Positions 47,131-61,910 of a stretch of 64,000 bases of DNA are shown here, in pieces. The translations under genes and the position numbers were made by a program. The notes beneath the pieces are model-generated. The model made no database searches, had not been told where the DNA came from, and was given only the letters and a program-made list of their open reading frames with translations. Within the stretch, counting starts at the first letter, position 1, and the number at the start of each line of letters is the position of its first letter. This DNA comes from Apricaphanius iberus (lineage: Eukaryota; Chordata; Actinopteri; Cyprinodontiformes; Aphaniidae): NCBI GenBank assembly GCA_028564705.1, contig JAPXFQ010001311.1, positions 310,001 to 374,000 of the forward strand, given 5' to 3'.

Positions 47131-48199
47131 GAAATAGGAATACATCCAAACATTCTCGTGATGATTTCTCAAAATTATTTGAAAAAACAGCAAAAAAAAA
47201 TAAAATTCCTTACATGTTAACTATGCACATGAATGTAAGTGTTCTCTGTTTACCTTAACTCAGGCCTTAAAGCTTCTGTATGTCTTCCTACAAAGCCTCC
47301 CTGATCCAATGTTAGCTGCTCTCATAAACAAGCAGCTGCCAGATGTGAGTCTGTGCCAACGGAGGACTCTCACATGTAGCTGTCAGTGGAATCGGTAAAC
47401 CAGAGGGGCTTCAGATAAAACAAAGCTGGGAGCCAAACAGAACTGACCTTTTCCTTCAACTCAAGCTTTCTCTTCACCAACGGAATAATTCCCCCGTTCC
47501 TGGGGGGGGGGGGGGGAAACCAAACATATGGATAGAGCTGTACGAGTCGGCAGTTTGAAATTAAACACTGGCCTGAGTTGTTTGTATAGAAAATAAATAT
47601 ATTGGATGTATTCTTTTTAATTCTAAAAACTAGTATCTCAATCTTGAAAAAATATTTAAAACTAATGAGCTTAGAATTTTATATGCATTTAGTTTTTTCA
47701 AAATTGAATTAATAGATATTAATTTATAACGTTTTAATCCTTTTTTTGATTCTTTTTTTTTTTTTTTTTTTTGCATTTTGGTGTTCCGTGAATTTCGTTC
47801 TTCAGGGCCAGTGAAAACTTATTTCAATATTTCAATTAAAATTTGTTCCAATTTTGGGGAATTACCTTAATATTTTACTACTTACACACCTAAGGAAACC
47901 AGTAACAATAAAACAATTAAACACATCTATACAATGCAATGGTTTGGTAGTGTAAAATTTTCCAAAGTTGAAGCTGCTGTTGTTAAAAGGATGTTCAAAA
48001 AGTTCCAACACAACTGCTTTGATAACAATCATTGAAAATTCTCTGAAGAATTTACTGTCTGCCCATTGTGGGACGCCATCCGTTTTAGCCAATGTATACA
48101 GTCTACATTTTTTTAAATACAGACCTTAATAAAAAGTATTTTTAATACCAACCTATAGCTTCTTATTTTCAGAAAGTATGTACTATGAATGTACTTCTG
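47131..48199. other. Unassigned; poly(G) and poly(T) tracts
   Basis: A run of 15 G at 47,502-47,516 and a T-rich run at 47,752-47,772. Nothing coding is supported. Confidence 0.45.
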
Positions 48200-48348
48200 T
48201 CCATGGTCTTTACCGCTTATCCTTACAAGGTCGTCTGGAGCTAGTGTAGGGCCAATCTCCAGCTGTCATTGGGTGAAAGAATACACCCATGACAGGTTGC
48301 CAGTCCATCGCAGGGTAACACAGAGACAAAAAAAAATATAGTCACAAC
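48200..48348 (-). mobile_element. SINE, 3'-side half, split by the hAT insertion
   Basis: The phrases ccagctgtcattgggtgaaa and caggttgccagtccatcgca then gggtaacacagagacaaa are the familiar minus-strand body of a tRNA-derived fish SINE. The match resumes at 51,743 with cattcatgctcacacctaag, which is its normal continuation. The SINE was therefore in place before the hAT element. Confidence 0.8.
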
Positions 48349-48447
48349 TAGGGCTGTTGTGATTCTTTGAGCAACTCAAATGATTCGATGACAAAAATAT
48401 TCAAGGAATTTGCGCTGCCTCAGAGGCCTCACTAAGAAGACCTTAGC

Positions 48448-48818
48448 TTGAAAAGCATGTCTTTCACACGGATTCTTTATGCGCTGCACAACGCGTTTAC
48501 GTCAACGATTATACATGCCCTGCAGAGCGCTCAGCGATCCAGAGTTTACCCAGAGTTTTTTTTCCAGAATCACCGAGGGCCAAAAACGGCAGACGCCGGC
48601 GAGAGCAGTGGAATAGGGCAACAGCAAAACGAGGGAAATAAGAAGCGATAAAAGTTATCCAAGGTGTGGGATCACTTCACAGTAAAATCGAAGGAAAATG
48701 CAGTAGTATGCAAACATTGTACGGTGGAGCTCGTATACCACAATAGCACCAGTTCGATGCTGCAGCACCTGTCTAGGAAGCATCCAATTGAGGGCATGAG
48801 CAGTCGACCTGAGACGAG
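48448..48818 (+). pseudogene. hAT transposase exon 1 (BED zinc finger)
   Basis: One frame runs from an ATG at 48,448 to a splice donor (gacgag|gtaaat, exon end 48,818). It has one in-frame TAA at 48,649-48,651. Downstream of the stop it reads SKVWDHFTVKSKENAVVCKH and then the rest of a BED finger: Cys-x2-Cys in VCKHC and His-x4-His in LQHLSRKH. BED fingers bind the transposon ends. The first 67 codons are low in recognisable motifs, so the real start could lie elsewhere. The intron that follows ends at cttctttttcag (49,401). Confidence 0.8.
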
Positions 48819-49401
48819 GTAAATCAACTTTTATTTCATGATGTAAATGTTAACGCTAACGTCCCGTCTGTAAAATAAATGGTTAATTATTAGAATTACA
48901 AAGTATAATGTTGATTAATATTTTACCGAACATAAGTTTTTGTTATTCAGTGTAAGAAGTGTTGAGTAAAAATATTAGTTCTAGTCTAAAACACATATTA
49001 AAATCTCATAAAAACTTACATTAAAAATGATATTGTTGTTTGTTGAACTAATTCCCAAATTCCAGTTAATTTTTATTAAATTGCTTCCTATTCAATATAA
49101 TTGTACCTTGCCACTACATCCCAGATGCCTACTGTTGTTGTACTTCTACCCTACTCCACGACATCGATTTCAAAACTTTCCCTTAACTTTGTAGAATATA
49201 TACTTAAGAAATTTTAACATAGCTCATCTACAAATTCACAGTGGACAATGGTGTGTGTGTGTGTAGATTTGCACTAGGGTACAGATTAAACATAAAACGT
49301 GTCTTCATTTGAGTTTGCATTATATTGGCTCTGGGGGGCTTATGAGATGACACTTAACATTTAATATGTCTTAAGTTATTTTATGTTTGCTTCTTTTTCA
49401 G

Positions 49402-50802
49402 TAAACCATCACAGCCTGTCATGGACACAGGTTTCTGCTGAAAGGACCTGCCTGCAACCCAACACAAGCAGCTGTACTGACAGACAGCATCCTAAATATG
49501 CTGTTTACAGACATGCGCCCACTCAGCATGGTGGAAGATGTTGGCTTCAAAGCAATGATTGCCACTTTCCAACCAAATTATGTGCTTCCATCCCGGTACT
49601 TCTTCACAAAGTGGTTGGAAGAAAAATATGAACACCTCAAAAACAAAATAATTAATGCCCTGCAAGAGACTGACACTGTGGCACTTACTACTGACGTCTG
49701 GACAAGTGTGGCAACAGAGGCCTATATGGGGGTGACGTGCCACTATCTGGAAAATTGGAAAATTGTGTCTCATTGCCTTACGACTATGCCTTTGGAGGAG
49801 AGACACACAGCTACAAACATTGCAGATTGGATTGAGGAGGTAATTGCCACATTCAACATTCCACCAAGGAAAACCAAGGCTATCGTACATGACAATGGTG
49901 CTAATGTTGTAGCAGCAACAAAGATTCTGTATGCAAAGCATGGATGGGAGCCAGTAATATGTGCAGGACACACCCTCAACTTGGTTGTGCAAAACTCTTT
50001 AAAAAGCCAACAGGCCATTTCCAGGTGTGTTGTTGCAGCAAGAACTTTTGTTGAACACTTTAAGAAGAGCGAATTGGCATGCACAAAGTTAAAGGTCAAG
50101 CAGAAGCAAATGGGGACCAAAGAGAACATGCTGTTACAAGATGTCTGCACAAACTGGAACAGCACCTATGCCATGTTGTCGAGGCTGCAAGAACAAAGAT
50201 GGCCAGTTACTGCTACACTGTCTGACCCAGAAGTGACCCAGAGAGGGAAACATTACCTGGATCTCAAGCCTGACCAGTGGAGCCTGATTGAGGAGCTGAA
50301 CCAGGTCCTTGAGCCCTTCCACTCAGCCACAGTGTTTATGAGTGGAGAGCAATATGTCACCCTGTCTGCAGTTCCTCATGTTGTTGAAAAAATTAAGAAG
50401 ACTCTGAAGCGTCAGGATCTCACATCACCACCTGTGGTGTCATTTCAGACTCATGCGATAGAACAGGTCACAACAAGATGGAAAGCATGGGGTGAGTTCA
50501 AAACCGAATCTCCAAACAACACATTGATTGCTGCTGCTCTTGACCCCAGGTTTCGAAAACTAAAGTTCTTACCTGCTGACCAAGCATTCAGTGTCAAGAA
50601 CTCATTACAAACAATGGCACTTGCTGTCAAACAGCAAGTGAGGCCCACTGGAAGTGGAAATGAAGCATCCAGCACAGCAGAGGACTCCCCATCTGCAGCA
50701 CATACAGGCCAGATAATCACATAATTCCTGGACTCGGACTCCACCAGCAGTGATGAAGAGCAAGATGAAGAGCAACTGTCAAATGAAGCTATACAGAATT
50801 AG
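49402..50802 (+). pseudogene. hAT transposase exon 2 (catalytic domain)
   Basis: After a frameshift near 49,430 the frame is open from before 49,498 to a TAA at 50,722-50,724. Counting from the Met at 49,498: D66 in ALTTDVWTS is the first catalytic Asp, D132 in IVHDNGANVV the second, and C155/H158 in CAGHTL form the conserved C-H pair. AAALDPRFRKLKFLP lies near the end. The same frame continues past the stop as an acidic tail (SSDEEQDEEQLSNEA) to a second stop, TAG 50,800-50,802, which replaces the CAG expected at a splice donor (gtaaat follows). The RNase H-like fold is therefore nearly complete but would be truncated. Confidence 0.88.
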
Positions 50803-50974
50803 GTAAATATAAATAATGCTTTATTTTTGGTTTCCTTTCTTTATTTTGGTAGCAATTCCTTAAAAAGCAGTACATAATTTCAAATGTTCTACTAGAACAG
50901 AAATCTATTGCATGTTTTATGTTAAACATTATGCAAAGCACATGTTTAAATTTTTTTTTCACCTACTGTCACAG

Positions 50975-51229
50975 GTCTTGGCCTATTTCGGAGAACAGTT
51001 CCTTCCTAAGAAGGATAATCCACTGATATGGTGGAAAGCAAATGAACTACGCTTTCCAACACTGGCAAAGCTGGCAGACTCCCTGCTCTGCATTCCAGCT
51101 ACATCCACCCCATCCGAGCGGTTGTTTTCAGCAGCAGGTAACATTGTCTCAAAGAAGAGGGCAAGCCTCAGCCCTGAGAATGTAGATATGCTCACCTTCC
51201 TTCACTGCAACCACAAACTCCTTTGGTAG
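50975..51229 (+). pseudogene. hAT transposase exon 3 (dimerisation domain)
   Basis: It begins after a polypyrimidine acceptor (cacctactgtcacag) in phase 0 and runs 84 codons to TAG 51,227-51,229. It encodes VLAYFGEQFL, the FPTLAKLADSLLCIPATS block and PSERLFSAAGNIVSKKRASL, then NVDMLTFLHCN. This is the hAT C-terminal dimerisation domain. E48 of this exon (in SERLFS) is the third catalytic residue. No stop or frameshift is seen. Confidence 0.9.
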
Positions 51230-51742
51230 CTTGTACTTACACTCCCCATACAGTCTCTCTTGGGGACAGAGCACCAAATCCTTGTTCGCAGTGATAGAAT
51301 TTTGTGCCAAATTCCAGTCATATGTTAGTTTTGAATATGTAAAGTTGCACAATTCAAATACAACTAAGAAGGATAAGTACTTATTTATTTTATTTTTGAT
51401 TATAAGAATAGTATTTTTATTTATATTTTAATGTGCCTTTTGTTTCAGGGGATGTTCAGTTTGATTATTATTTGTATTTTCATCTCAAATGGTAAGATGG
51501 AGGTAATTTTAGTTTCTCTTTTTTTTCGTAAAGAAACTCAAATACTATTTTTGCATAAGATTGCAATGAAACATGTTTCATACCTAACATTTAAAAATCT
51601 TGTTTTTCATTATACTGTATATTTATAACTGAACCTTAGTGTAGCAAAGGTGTGTTTTATTCGATTACTTGATTAATCGTTGGGATATTCGATAGAATAC
51701 TCGATTACTAAAATATTCGATAGTAACAGCCCTAGTCACAAC

Positions 51743-51914
51743 CATTCATGCTCACACCTAAGAACCATTTAGCTTCAAGTTTTTGGACTGTGGATAGGAG
51801 CTGCTGTACCCAGAGAGAACCACACATGGACAGGGAGAACATGCTAAAACCCCAGGCTGGAATTCAGATGATGGATGGATGGATGGATAGATGGATGGAC
51901 GGATGGATGTATCC
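51743..51914 (-). mobile_element. SINE, second half, with GGAT microsatellite
   Basis: Continuation of the split SINE: tttttggactgtggatagg, acccagagagaaccacacat and gacagggagaacatgctaa correspond to its body. The tRNA head is missing; instead a (GGAT)n run (51,871-51,912) follows directly. Confidence 0.7.
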
Positions 51915-53671
51915 ATCCTCTGTTTGTATAGCTTAGAAAGACTTTCTCTGTATTTCACCACCTTATGAAGACCCACATCAGAATAGTCTCTCAGCTCACT
52001 GTGCTCCTGTTCCCTGCAGCAACTATCAGTGCTCTCTAAACAACATGATTCTGACTTATATTGTTCAGTAAAATGACAACAGGGCCTCATGGAAATGACT
52101 AAAATACTCCTCAGTTCACAGTTCTGTCATGATGTTGGGAGCTGCTGGGGATATCTGCTGTCAGTACTGGTATTAGTGTGACATTTAGTTATTTTACTGA
52201 CAGCTACGAATAGTTAGGGTGTGTAAGCAAAGGGGAATGCTACATCTGTCGCTTATTATTTGCCAGATGAGACCACACACAAGCCTAACTGTAGACAATA
52301 GAACCGTGGACATAAAAACTAACCGCCGGTTTATGTATGCCGATCATATAAATAGACGCCTGGACGTGCCAAGTTTTGCCAAAGAAGCCATTTCAGCAGC
52401 ATGTTGATCTGCTAGTTTAGCCTCCAAAAAACACAGTTTTCATCTCATAAACGCAGCAAAAAACCCATCATTGCCCATTGTTATTCAGCTGCTGCTGGTA
52501 GTTTATGAAACATTCACAGCTATTTACGACCCTTTGAAAAGCAAGTCATGGGCTAATTTAGGGCAGCACGCCCAGTGCTCATTGGATATAAATGTGTTAT
52601 TGTTGCATGCATGAAGAGATAATCTAATATAATCGGCTGGTTGGTGGAGGAATGCCAGAGTTGTGTTGTGACGACTGGGTAAAGTATTCTGGCTGACCGA
52701 ACCAGCATCCACACAGGTTGAATCTGAAAAGTAATAAATATACACACACATACAAATACATGGTGCTCTGAAGTGACTTGATTAGTCCACGTCAAGCAAA
52801 GTGAGGGAACATCCTTGACTCTTGACAGGTAGATGGATGGGTCTGCATTTTATATATATGTGTGTGTGTGTGATGTGTGTGTACATGTTTTTATTTTATT
52901 GTGTGGCCCAGCATTTGTAGTTGTGCGGACATTTTGCCCCGTCCACACAATGTTTAACAAGCAACTGGGCTCTACTGATTAGGTCTAGAGGTATGGCGTG
53001 AATTAAGTTTTGGTTAGGGATAGATTGATTATGGTTAGGGTTAGGAAAAAAGTACGAGTTAGGTATAGTAAAGTCAATAGAAGACAATACAATGTCCAGA
53101 CACGGAAAGCAAAAAAAGTGTGTGTATGTGTGTGTGTGTGTGTGAGAAGGGGAGAGAGACAGGTGTATGAGAAAAAATAAAAACGTTTAGAGAGACAAAA
53201 AAGAACAAAAATAACCCAACACAAAACAGGACCAATAATCATCCCTCTGGCTTTTTTAGAGAGTAGCAAACTGAACGCTGGAGCTAATTAACTGGTCATC
53301 ACCAGCCTCTTCCAGGCTGTGGGATCTACTTGGCCAAGTGTTTTCAATCCCAGAGGCCAAAGAAGAGGTGTAGCATGTAGTAGGAGGACCTGGTTTTGCA
53401 TCGTCTTCCCTTTTAATGATGCACCGTGGTCATTATTTCCATTCATTTCGTCACGCACTCTACAATGGATTATCACTCGAAATACATCAATGCTTGAGTC
53501 AACTTTTCACTCTAGATGCTGGTAATTGGACTTCTTATCAACATCTTCCCCATGTCAAGGTGCTCCGGATATAAAAGAAACAGCTGGTTTCATTGCAGCA
53601 TAATTTAGTTAATTCCAATCTCATTGTGAATTGAGACAAAATGTAGATTGAAACTTAGGCTCCACGGTTCT
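51915..53671. other. Unassigned intron sequence with TG repeats
   Basis: (TG)n runs at 52,858-52,884 and 53,118-53,144. The stretch at about 53,280-53,540 is high-complexity and a candidate conserved element. Nothing coding is supported. Confidence 0.4.
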
Positions 53672-53679
53672 GTGAAGAG

Positions 53680-54510
53680 CAGAAGGCGGTAGTAATTAGT
53701 TACATTTACTCTGTTATATTTTCTTCAGTAAAATGAAAAAAAATAAAGTTATTTTCGATCAAATAAATTATTAAAAAATAATTTTTGATTTAAAAAAATT
53801 AAATCATACTCTATCGTCCCCTTGGGGAAATTTGTCTGGGCCACAATAAATGCCTTGTTGGTCATAGCTCTTTTACTTTTACTTGAGTATTATTTTCATG
53901 AAGTATCACTATTCTTACTTGAGTAAAGTTTCTGGCTACTCTATCCACAGTAAGTAACTTTACTAGATGAAACTGAAGGCTTTTTTAACCAAACTTGCAT
54001 GAGACTCACACATATAGTAGAGTTTATGTTGATCTGAGACCTCTAGTTTGTACACAAGCTTAATCATTTTTATGTTATTTTCTATCTTTTCAGGATTTAG
54101 TGCCAATTGGAGGTTAGGTGGGGTTACCTTACCCTAGTCTACCATAGATACATTACCTACAGTAAATATTGGTTTTATTTATTTTACTTTAAAAAATGTA
54201 TTTGGAAAAAACTGTCAAAGGTATTATTTTACTATAATTTCCCATATTTCTATTTAATTTAATCTTCAGACTTTGAACATAGCTTTATATTATTATTCAA
54301 ATTCATAATTTTTAAACATAAAATTATACATTACAAACTCAAAACAAGTACTCAGTACATGTATAGCATTTTTACCAAGTAGTTTTTGATTCTTACTAAA
54401 GTAATTGTTTTTGGATGATTACTTTGTATTTCTTTTACTTGGTTCCATTTTTTTCTGAAGAAATGCTGCTTTTACTTGAGTAATATTTTTGGCTACTCTA
54501 TCAACCTCTG
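53680..54510. mobile_element. hAT MITE, 831 bp
   Basis: The left end cagaaggcggtagtaattag and the right end, on the minus strand, CAGAGGTTGATAGAGTAGCC belong to a MITE family common in fish. Typical phrases are ttttacttgagtattatttt and tggctactctatc. The flanks gtgaagag (53,672-53,679) and gtgaagac (54,511-54,518) form an 8-bp target duplication with one mismatch. No coding capacity. Confidence 0.85.
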
Positions 54511-54572
54511 GTGAAGACCTCAAGGTTGGTGAAAAAAAATGATGGCACAATTCCTTTGAAAAGTAAAATGTG

Positions 54573-57689
<3,117 letters not shown>

Positions 57690-57966
57690 GAGAGTTTCGT
57701 TGACTAGCTTTGATTGGGGACCAAAAAGTCTAAATTCCTGTTGTCACTGCTGAGCTCCGCGGAGCAGCATGGTGCTCAGATTCTCTTCGATTGATCTGTT
57801 TTTCTCTGTGTTGAGGTCTTTCTAAGTTTGTCTTTAACACACAATCACACTACTAAACTTATTTCCAGTTGGTGTACTTTACGTTTTGGGAACCATTTGT
57901 GTTTCACGCGGTTGTTCTCGGTGTGCTAGGGTCTCGCTAGTTCGTTAGCTCAGCTTTGTGGCAGCT

Positions 57967-58470
57967 ATGGCTTCCATCTCTCATTCTACCTCTGTGGCTC
58001 CTCTCTCCTGTTCTCTGTGTCAGATGTTTAGTTACTCCCCCGCCTCCTTTAGTGATAATGGTAAGTGTAATAAATGTAGCATTTTCGTAGCTTTGGAGGC
58101 GAGGGTTTCAGAGTTAGAGGCCCGGCTCAGTGCTGTTGAGAATCCAGTAAACAGCCGAGACCCGTTAGCAAGCGCGGAACCAACAGAACCCACACAGCTG
58201 GGATCTCATGCCGACGGTACGTAGAAAGCATTTTTCCCAGCCAAAAGGGAACCACCAACCTGTCTGCGTTTCTAACTAATTTTCCACACTCAGTGGGAGA
58301 AACAGACTCTGGTAATTGGCAGTTCCATAGTCCGAAACGTGGCTTTAGAGACACCATCGACCATAGTCAAATGTTTTCCAGGGGCCAGAACAGGCGACAT
58401 AAATCCCACCTGAAACTGCTGGCTAAGGATAAGCGTAAGTACAGTAAGATTGTTATTCAGAAAATAAATT
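57967..58470 (+). pseudogene. LINE ORF1 (Cys motif, coiled coil, SGNH domain)
   Basis: From ATG 57,967 the frame gives MASISHSTSVAPLSCSLCQM with a CSLC and a CNKC pair, then a short coiled coil VALEARVSELEARLSAVE. TAG at 58,222 ends the frame. A shifted frame resumes with [19 protein letters not shown], and another shift gives [19 protein letters not shown] then CFPGARTGD. The IGxSIVR...FPGA pattern is the start of the SGNH hydrolase (esterase) domain of ORF1 in CR1/L2-type LINEs. The usual GDS box reads GSS here. The domain breaks off at KYSKIVIQ, where expected sequence (IVIH and onwards) is replaced by ORF2 sequence. Confidence 0.75.
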
Positions 58471-59343
58471 CTATAAAGAATAAAATCATTGGCATTCTCC
58501 CAAACATGACTATTTCTCTCTCAGTAAAAGAGGTAGCATCAGAGAGAACTGTAGAACGATGTTTATGTCTGTGCCATTTTGATTCTGTTGAACTTTCGGA
58601 ATTATCACAAATATTAGCTTAATCTAAACCAAAAACTTGTATGTTAGACCCAATACCAACCAAATTATTTAAGGAAGTGTTCCCTCTGGTTACTGGCCCT
58701 ATTTTAGACATGATGAATCTATCTTTAATAAATGGATATGTGCCTCAAGAATTTAAGGTTGCTGTAATTAGGCCTTTACTTAAGAAACCCTCCCTGGATC
58801 AAGATGATTTAGCTCACTACAGACCTATATCTAACCTTCCTTTCTTATCCAAAATTCTTGAGAAAATAGTTGCTAATCAAGTATGTGAGCATCTAAAAAA
58901 CAACAACATATTTGAGGAATTTCAGTCAGGTTTTAGAGCTCATCATAGGACTGAAACAGCACTGGTAAAAGTTACTAATGATATTCTAATGGCCTCAGAT
59001 AATGGATTTGTGACTGTTCTGGTCTTGCTAGATATCAGTGCTGCTTTTGACACAGTCGATCATAAAATTCTCTTAGAAAGGCTTGAACATGTTGTAGGGA
59101 TCAAGGGAACAGCACTAGGTTGGTTTAAATCATATCTGTCCAACAGATTCCAGTTTGTTCATGTCAATGATGAATCTTCTTCACACTCAAGGGTTACTTG
59201 TGGAGTACCACAGGGTTCTGTGCTTGGACCGATTCTCTTTACTATATATATGCTTCCAATTGGTAAAATAATTAGACAACATGGTATGAATTTCCACAGT
59301 TATGCTGATGATACACAATCATATTTATCCATAAAACCTGATT
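58471..59343 (+). pseudogene. LINE ORF2, reverse transcriptase fingers and palm
   Basis: The frame starts at the ORF1 junction, passes a TAA at 58,620-58,622, and then reads LDPIPTKLFKEVFPLV, AVIRPLLKKPSLDQDDLAHY, RPISNLPFLSKILEK, FQSGFRAHHRTETALV, LLDISAAFDTVDHKILLERL, CGVPQGSVLGPILFTIYM and HSYADDTQSYL. The YADD box with its two catalytic Asp residues is at about 59,300. It stops at a TAA (59,342-59,344) in a place where related elements have Glu. This is a nearly full L2-clade RT core. Confidence 0.92.
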
Positions 59344-59344
59344 A

Positions 59345-60155
59345 AACCAATCAGTTAGGTAGAGTACAAGCATGTCTTGAAGACAAAAACTTGGATGAGT
59401 CTGAATTTTCTGGTCCTAAATTCAGACAAGACAGAGGTTGTTGTCTTTGGACCAGAATCTTTAAAAAGGAAACTGCTAGGTCAATCACTTCATCTGGATG
59501 GCATTAATTTGGCCTCTGGTAATAATGTAAAGAACCTCGGTGTAATTTTTGACCAAGACATGACATTTAAATCTCATATTAAACAGGTTTCTAGGATTTC
59601 TTTCTTTCACCTTCGGAATATTGCTAAAATTAGAAACATCCTGTCCAGGAGTGATGCAGAGAAACTAGTCCATGCATTTGTTACTTCAAGGCTGGACTAC
59701 TGTAATTCCTTATTATCAGGAAGTCCACAAAATGCAATCAAAAGCCTTCAGTTGATCCAAAATGCTGCAGCAAGAGTTCTGATGAATATTAAAAGAGAGA
59801 TCATATTTCTCCTGTTTTGGCTTCTCTCCATTGGCTACCTGTTAAATCCAGAATAGAGTTTAAGATCCTCCTCCTGACGTATAAAGCTCTTAATAATCAA
59901 GTTCCATCGTACATAAGAGATCTGATTGTGCCATATGTTCCTAACAGAGCACTTGGTTCTCAGAATGCAAGTCTACTGGTAGTTCCTAGGATTTCAAAAA
60001 ATAGAATAGGAGGCAGATCTTTTAGTTATCAGGCTCCTCTCCTGTGGAACCAGCTCCCAGTTTTAGTTAGTGAGACAGATACTCTGTCTGTTTTTAAGAC
60101 TAGGCTTAAAACCTTCCTTTTTGATAAAGCTTATAGTTACTTATATAGACACTAG
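59345..60155 (+). pseudogene. LINE ORF2, thumb and C-terminus
   Basis: A one-base frameshift near 59,380 leads to WMSLNFLVLNSDKTEVVVFG, KNLGVIFDQDMTFKSHIKQV, LVHAFVTSRLDYCNSLL and LQLIQNAAARVLMN. A second frameshift near 59,795 leads to LHWLPVKSRIEFKILLLTYK, LLWNQLPVLVSETDTLSVFK and TRLKTFLFDKAYSYLYRH, the usual end of L2 ORF2. It ends at TAG 60,153-60,155. Confidence 0.9.
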
Positions 60156-60190
60156 ACCTTATAATCCCTCTCCGATTTCTAACAGTAATG

Positions 60191-60849
60191 TATTAATTTA
60201 CCAGAATAAAATGGTTAGAGAATTGAACAAAGGTGGAATCATGAATCAGGACGGAAACAGATTTACACTAGGTTTTCTATGGAACTCCAAAGTGTTCAAA
60301 ATTAAATAAATTAATAAACGTTATAAAATAAATATCAGCATGAATTAATATTAGGTAAATATTTAATGTGACAATGAAATAGTCAAAAAAGGAATTCTGT
60401 TAAAATGCAATGCCCAATATTTATATAAAATAGTTTAATTTTAGAATATTAGTATTATTTTATATATATTTAATAAAATATATATTCAATTGCCATTTTT
60501 TCATACTATAATTTATTTTGAGTTTTTTTATTTAATATGATCAGTTTCTATTCAAAAATCTCTCTTTTTTTTTTTTTACAAAGTTAGCTTTTCTTTCATA
60601 ATAGGGTTTTTTCATAATGGTGTATTTATTTCAAAATACAATTTAACATAATGTCTTAGCCAGCCAATCAGAATTAGCTGTTGGGACCTGGATGCAGATT
60701 GGTTGGTGCTTAAACATGATGTTCTTGCAGGAGGAAAACGGCGAGGACCGGCTAAGTCGTTTAATACTGTTATTGAATTTAATGCCTTTAGGATTTTATG
60801 TATGGCTTTATAATCCTTATAAAATACTGGCAGAATATTTGATCACTTT
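60191..60849. other. AT-rich segment within or after the L2 element
   Basis: Very AT-rich at 60,310-60,660 (for example attttatatatatttaata). It may be an insertion in the LINE 3' region or divergent LINE sequence. I cannot decide which. Confidence 0.35.
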
Positions 60850-61625
60850 TGTAATGGGGATGTCTAATCCAAACAGCTGGTGTTGCTCCAGTGTTCTAGG
60901 TGTAAAGCTGCTCAGGGCGCCATGCCCGTGATTAGACTGGGGAAAGAGACTCAGGTAGGCTGTTTGGTACGATCATTAAAACATTTCAGAAATAACACAA
61001 AACACGTTTAAATAATCTCCCTTTAACTGACTGTAGCTAACAACCAACCAGGGCTTCCTGTCCCGTCTCCTCCTAGTTGTGCTGGACAAAACAGAAAAGA
61101 TAACAGCAGAACTCCGGTGCTACTTTCAGACAGCTGAGAGCTGAACCTGGGATGATTTCAGATTATATCATCCAGACGAATTAAGATGGGTATCTGAAAC
61201 GGTTCATGATAAGTTATTCCTCTCAATATGACCTGTTAGAGCAACCAGAGCTGAACAAAGTTCCTGCAGCTCCGACCCTTTACTTAGCATGCTGCTAGTT
61301 TTCTCTCAGTGTTTTTTTCCCCATAGAAGCTCTACCCGGTCTGGTACCCTGCTCAGCTATAATGCCCCCTGCTGGATGGGGAGCGTTGGTCCAGATGATG
61401 CTCAAAGTCACAGAGCATCCTCCATGCTGTCTCTTCTCTATCTTCTCAGACCCCCAGATGGTCGTGGCAGATGACCGCTTGTAATGAGCCAAGGTTCTGC
61501 CAGAGGTTTCTTCCTGTTAAAGGGGAGTTTTTCCTCCACACTGTCGCTACAAGCTTGCTCAGTATGAGGGTTTGCTGAGGAATTGCCGTGGTTGGAGTCT
61601 GCATGATCCGGGCAAAACCTCACGC
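60850..61625 (+). mobile_element. L2 LINE 3' untranslated region
   Basis: The part at 61,440-61,620 (cagacccccagatggtcgtg, ggttctgccagaggtttctt, cctgttaaaggggagttttt, actgtcgctacaagcttgct) is the 3' UTR found at the end of many fish L2-type LINEs. Upstream, ggcgccatgcccgtgattag fits earlier parts of the same UTR. It is probably the 3' end of the element that starts at 57,690. Confidence 0.75.
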
Positions 61626-61696
61626 CGATGACTCAACGCAATCTGCTTCTGTCAACGGCAACGTAAAGCACGTCAATGCATGACATAACAGACATG

Positions 61697-61910
61697 CACA
61701 GTAATGACCTACATTCGGAATAAGAGTTTATATGTGAAGTGATCGGATTAACTATCGCCATAACCCACCTGTCTCAATCGGGAAATGTTTTTGAGCCGAA
61801 AGAGTGTAATCCGGTCAGAATAATCCGAATGGCATGTTTATATGAAGAATATTCATTCTGATCAGGCTTTTTATCCGATTACTTGTGTCCATGTAAATGC
61901 AGCTACTGTG
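61697..61910. mobile_element. PIF-like MITE, 214 bp
   Basis: Left end CACAGTAATGACCTACATTC and, on the minus strand, right end CACAGTAGCTGCATTTACAT. Inside are repeated CCGGATTA/TAATCCGA-type motifs (for example gtaatccggtcagaataatc). The ends resemble the TTTACATG-type MITE at 12.4 kb. A target duplication is not clear. Confidence 0.5.

Larger units (their letters stand above)
48349..51734 (+). mobile_element. hAT DNA transposon, full length
   Basis: A 3,386-bp element beginning TAGGGCTGTT and ending AACAGCCCTA, with an exact 8-bp target duplication gtcacaac (48,341-48,348 and 51,735-51,742). Both ends also carry sub-terminal repeats related to ATTCGATNNAAA. It encodes a three-exon hAT transposase with a BED zinc finger on the plus strand, now disabled by three in-frame stops and one frameshift. 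Both ends are present, so it could still be mobilised in trans. Confidence 0.95.
57690..60190 (+). mobile_element. L2-type LINE with internal deletion
   Basis: A ~270-bp 5' untranslated leader is followed by ORF1 (from 57,967), a junction inside ORF1, and then ORF2 from just before the reverse transcriptase. The endonuclease is missing. The coding end is near 60,152. A likely 3' UTR portion continues at 60,850-61,625. Stops and frameshifts make all frames non-functional. Confidence 0.9.

Noticed and set aside
49492..50165. Minus-strand frames of 166 and 131 codons
   Set aside because: Antisense of the hAT catalytic domain, whose motifs are all on the plus strand.
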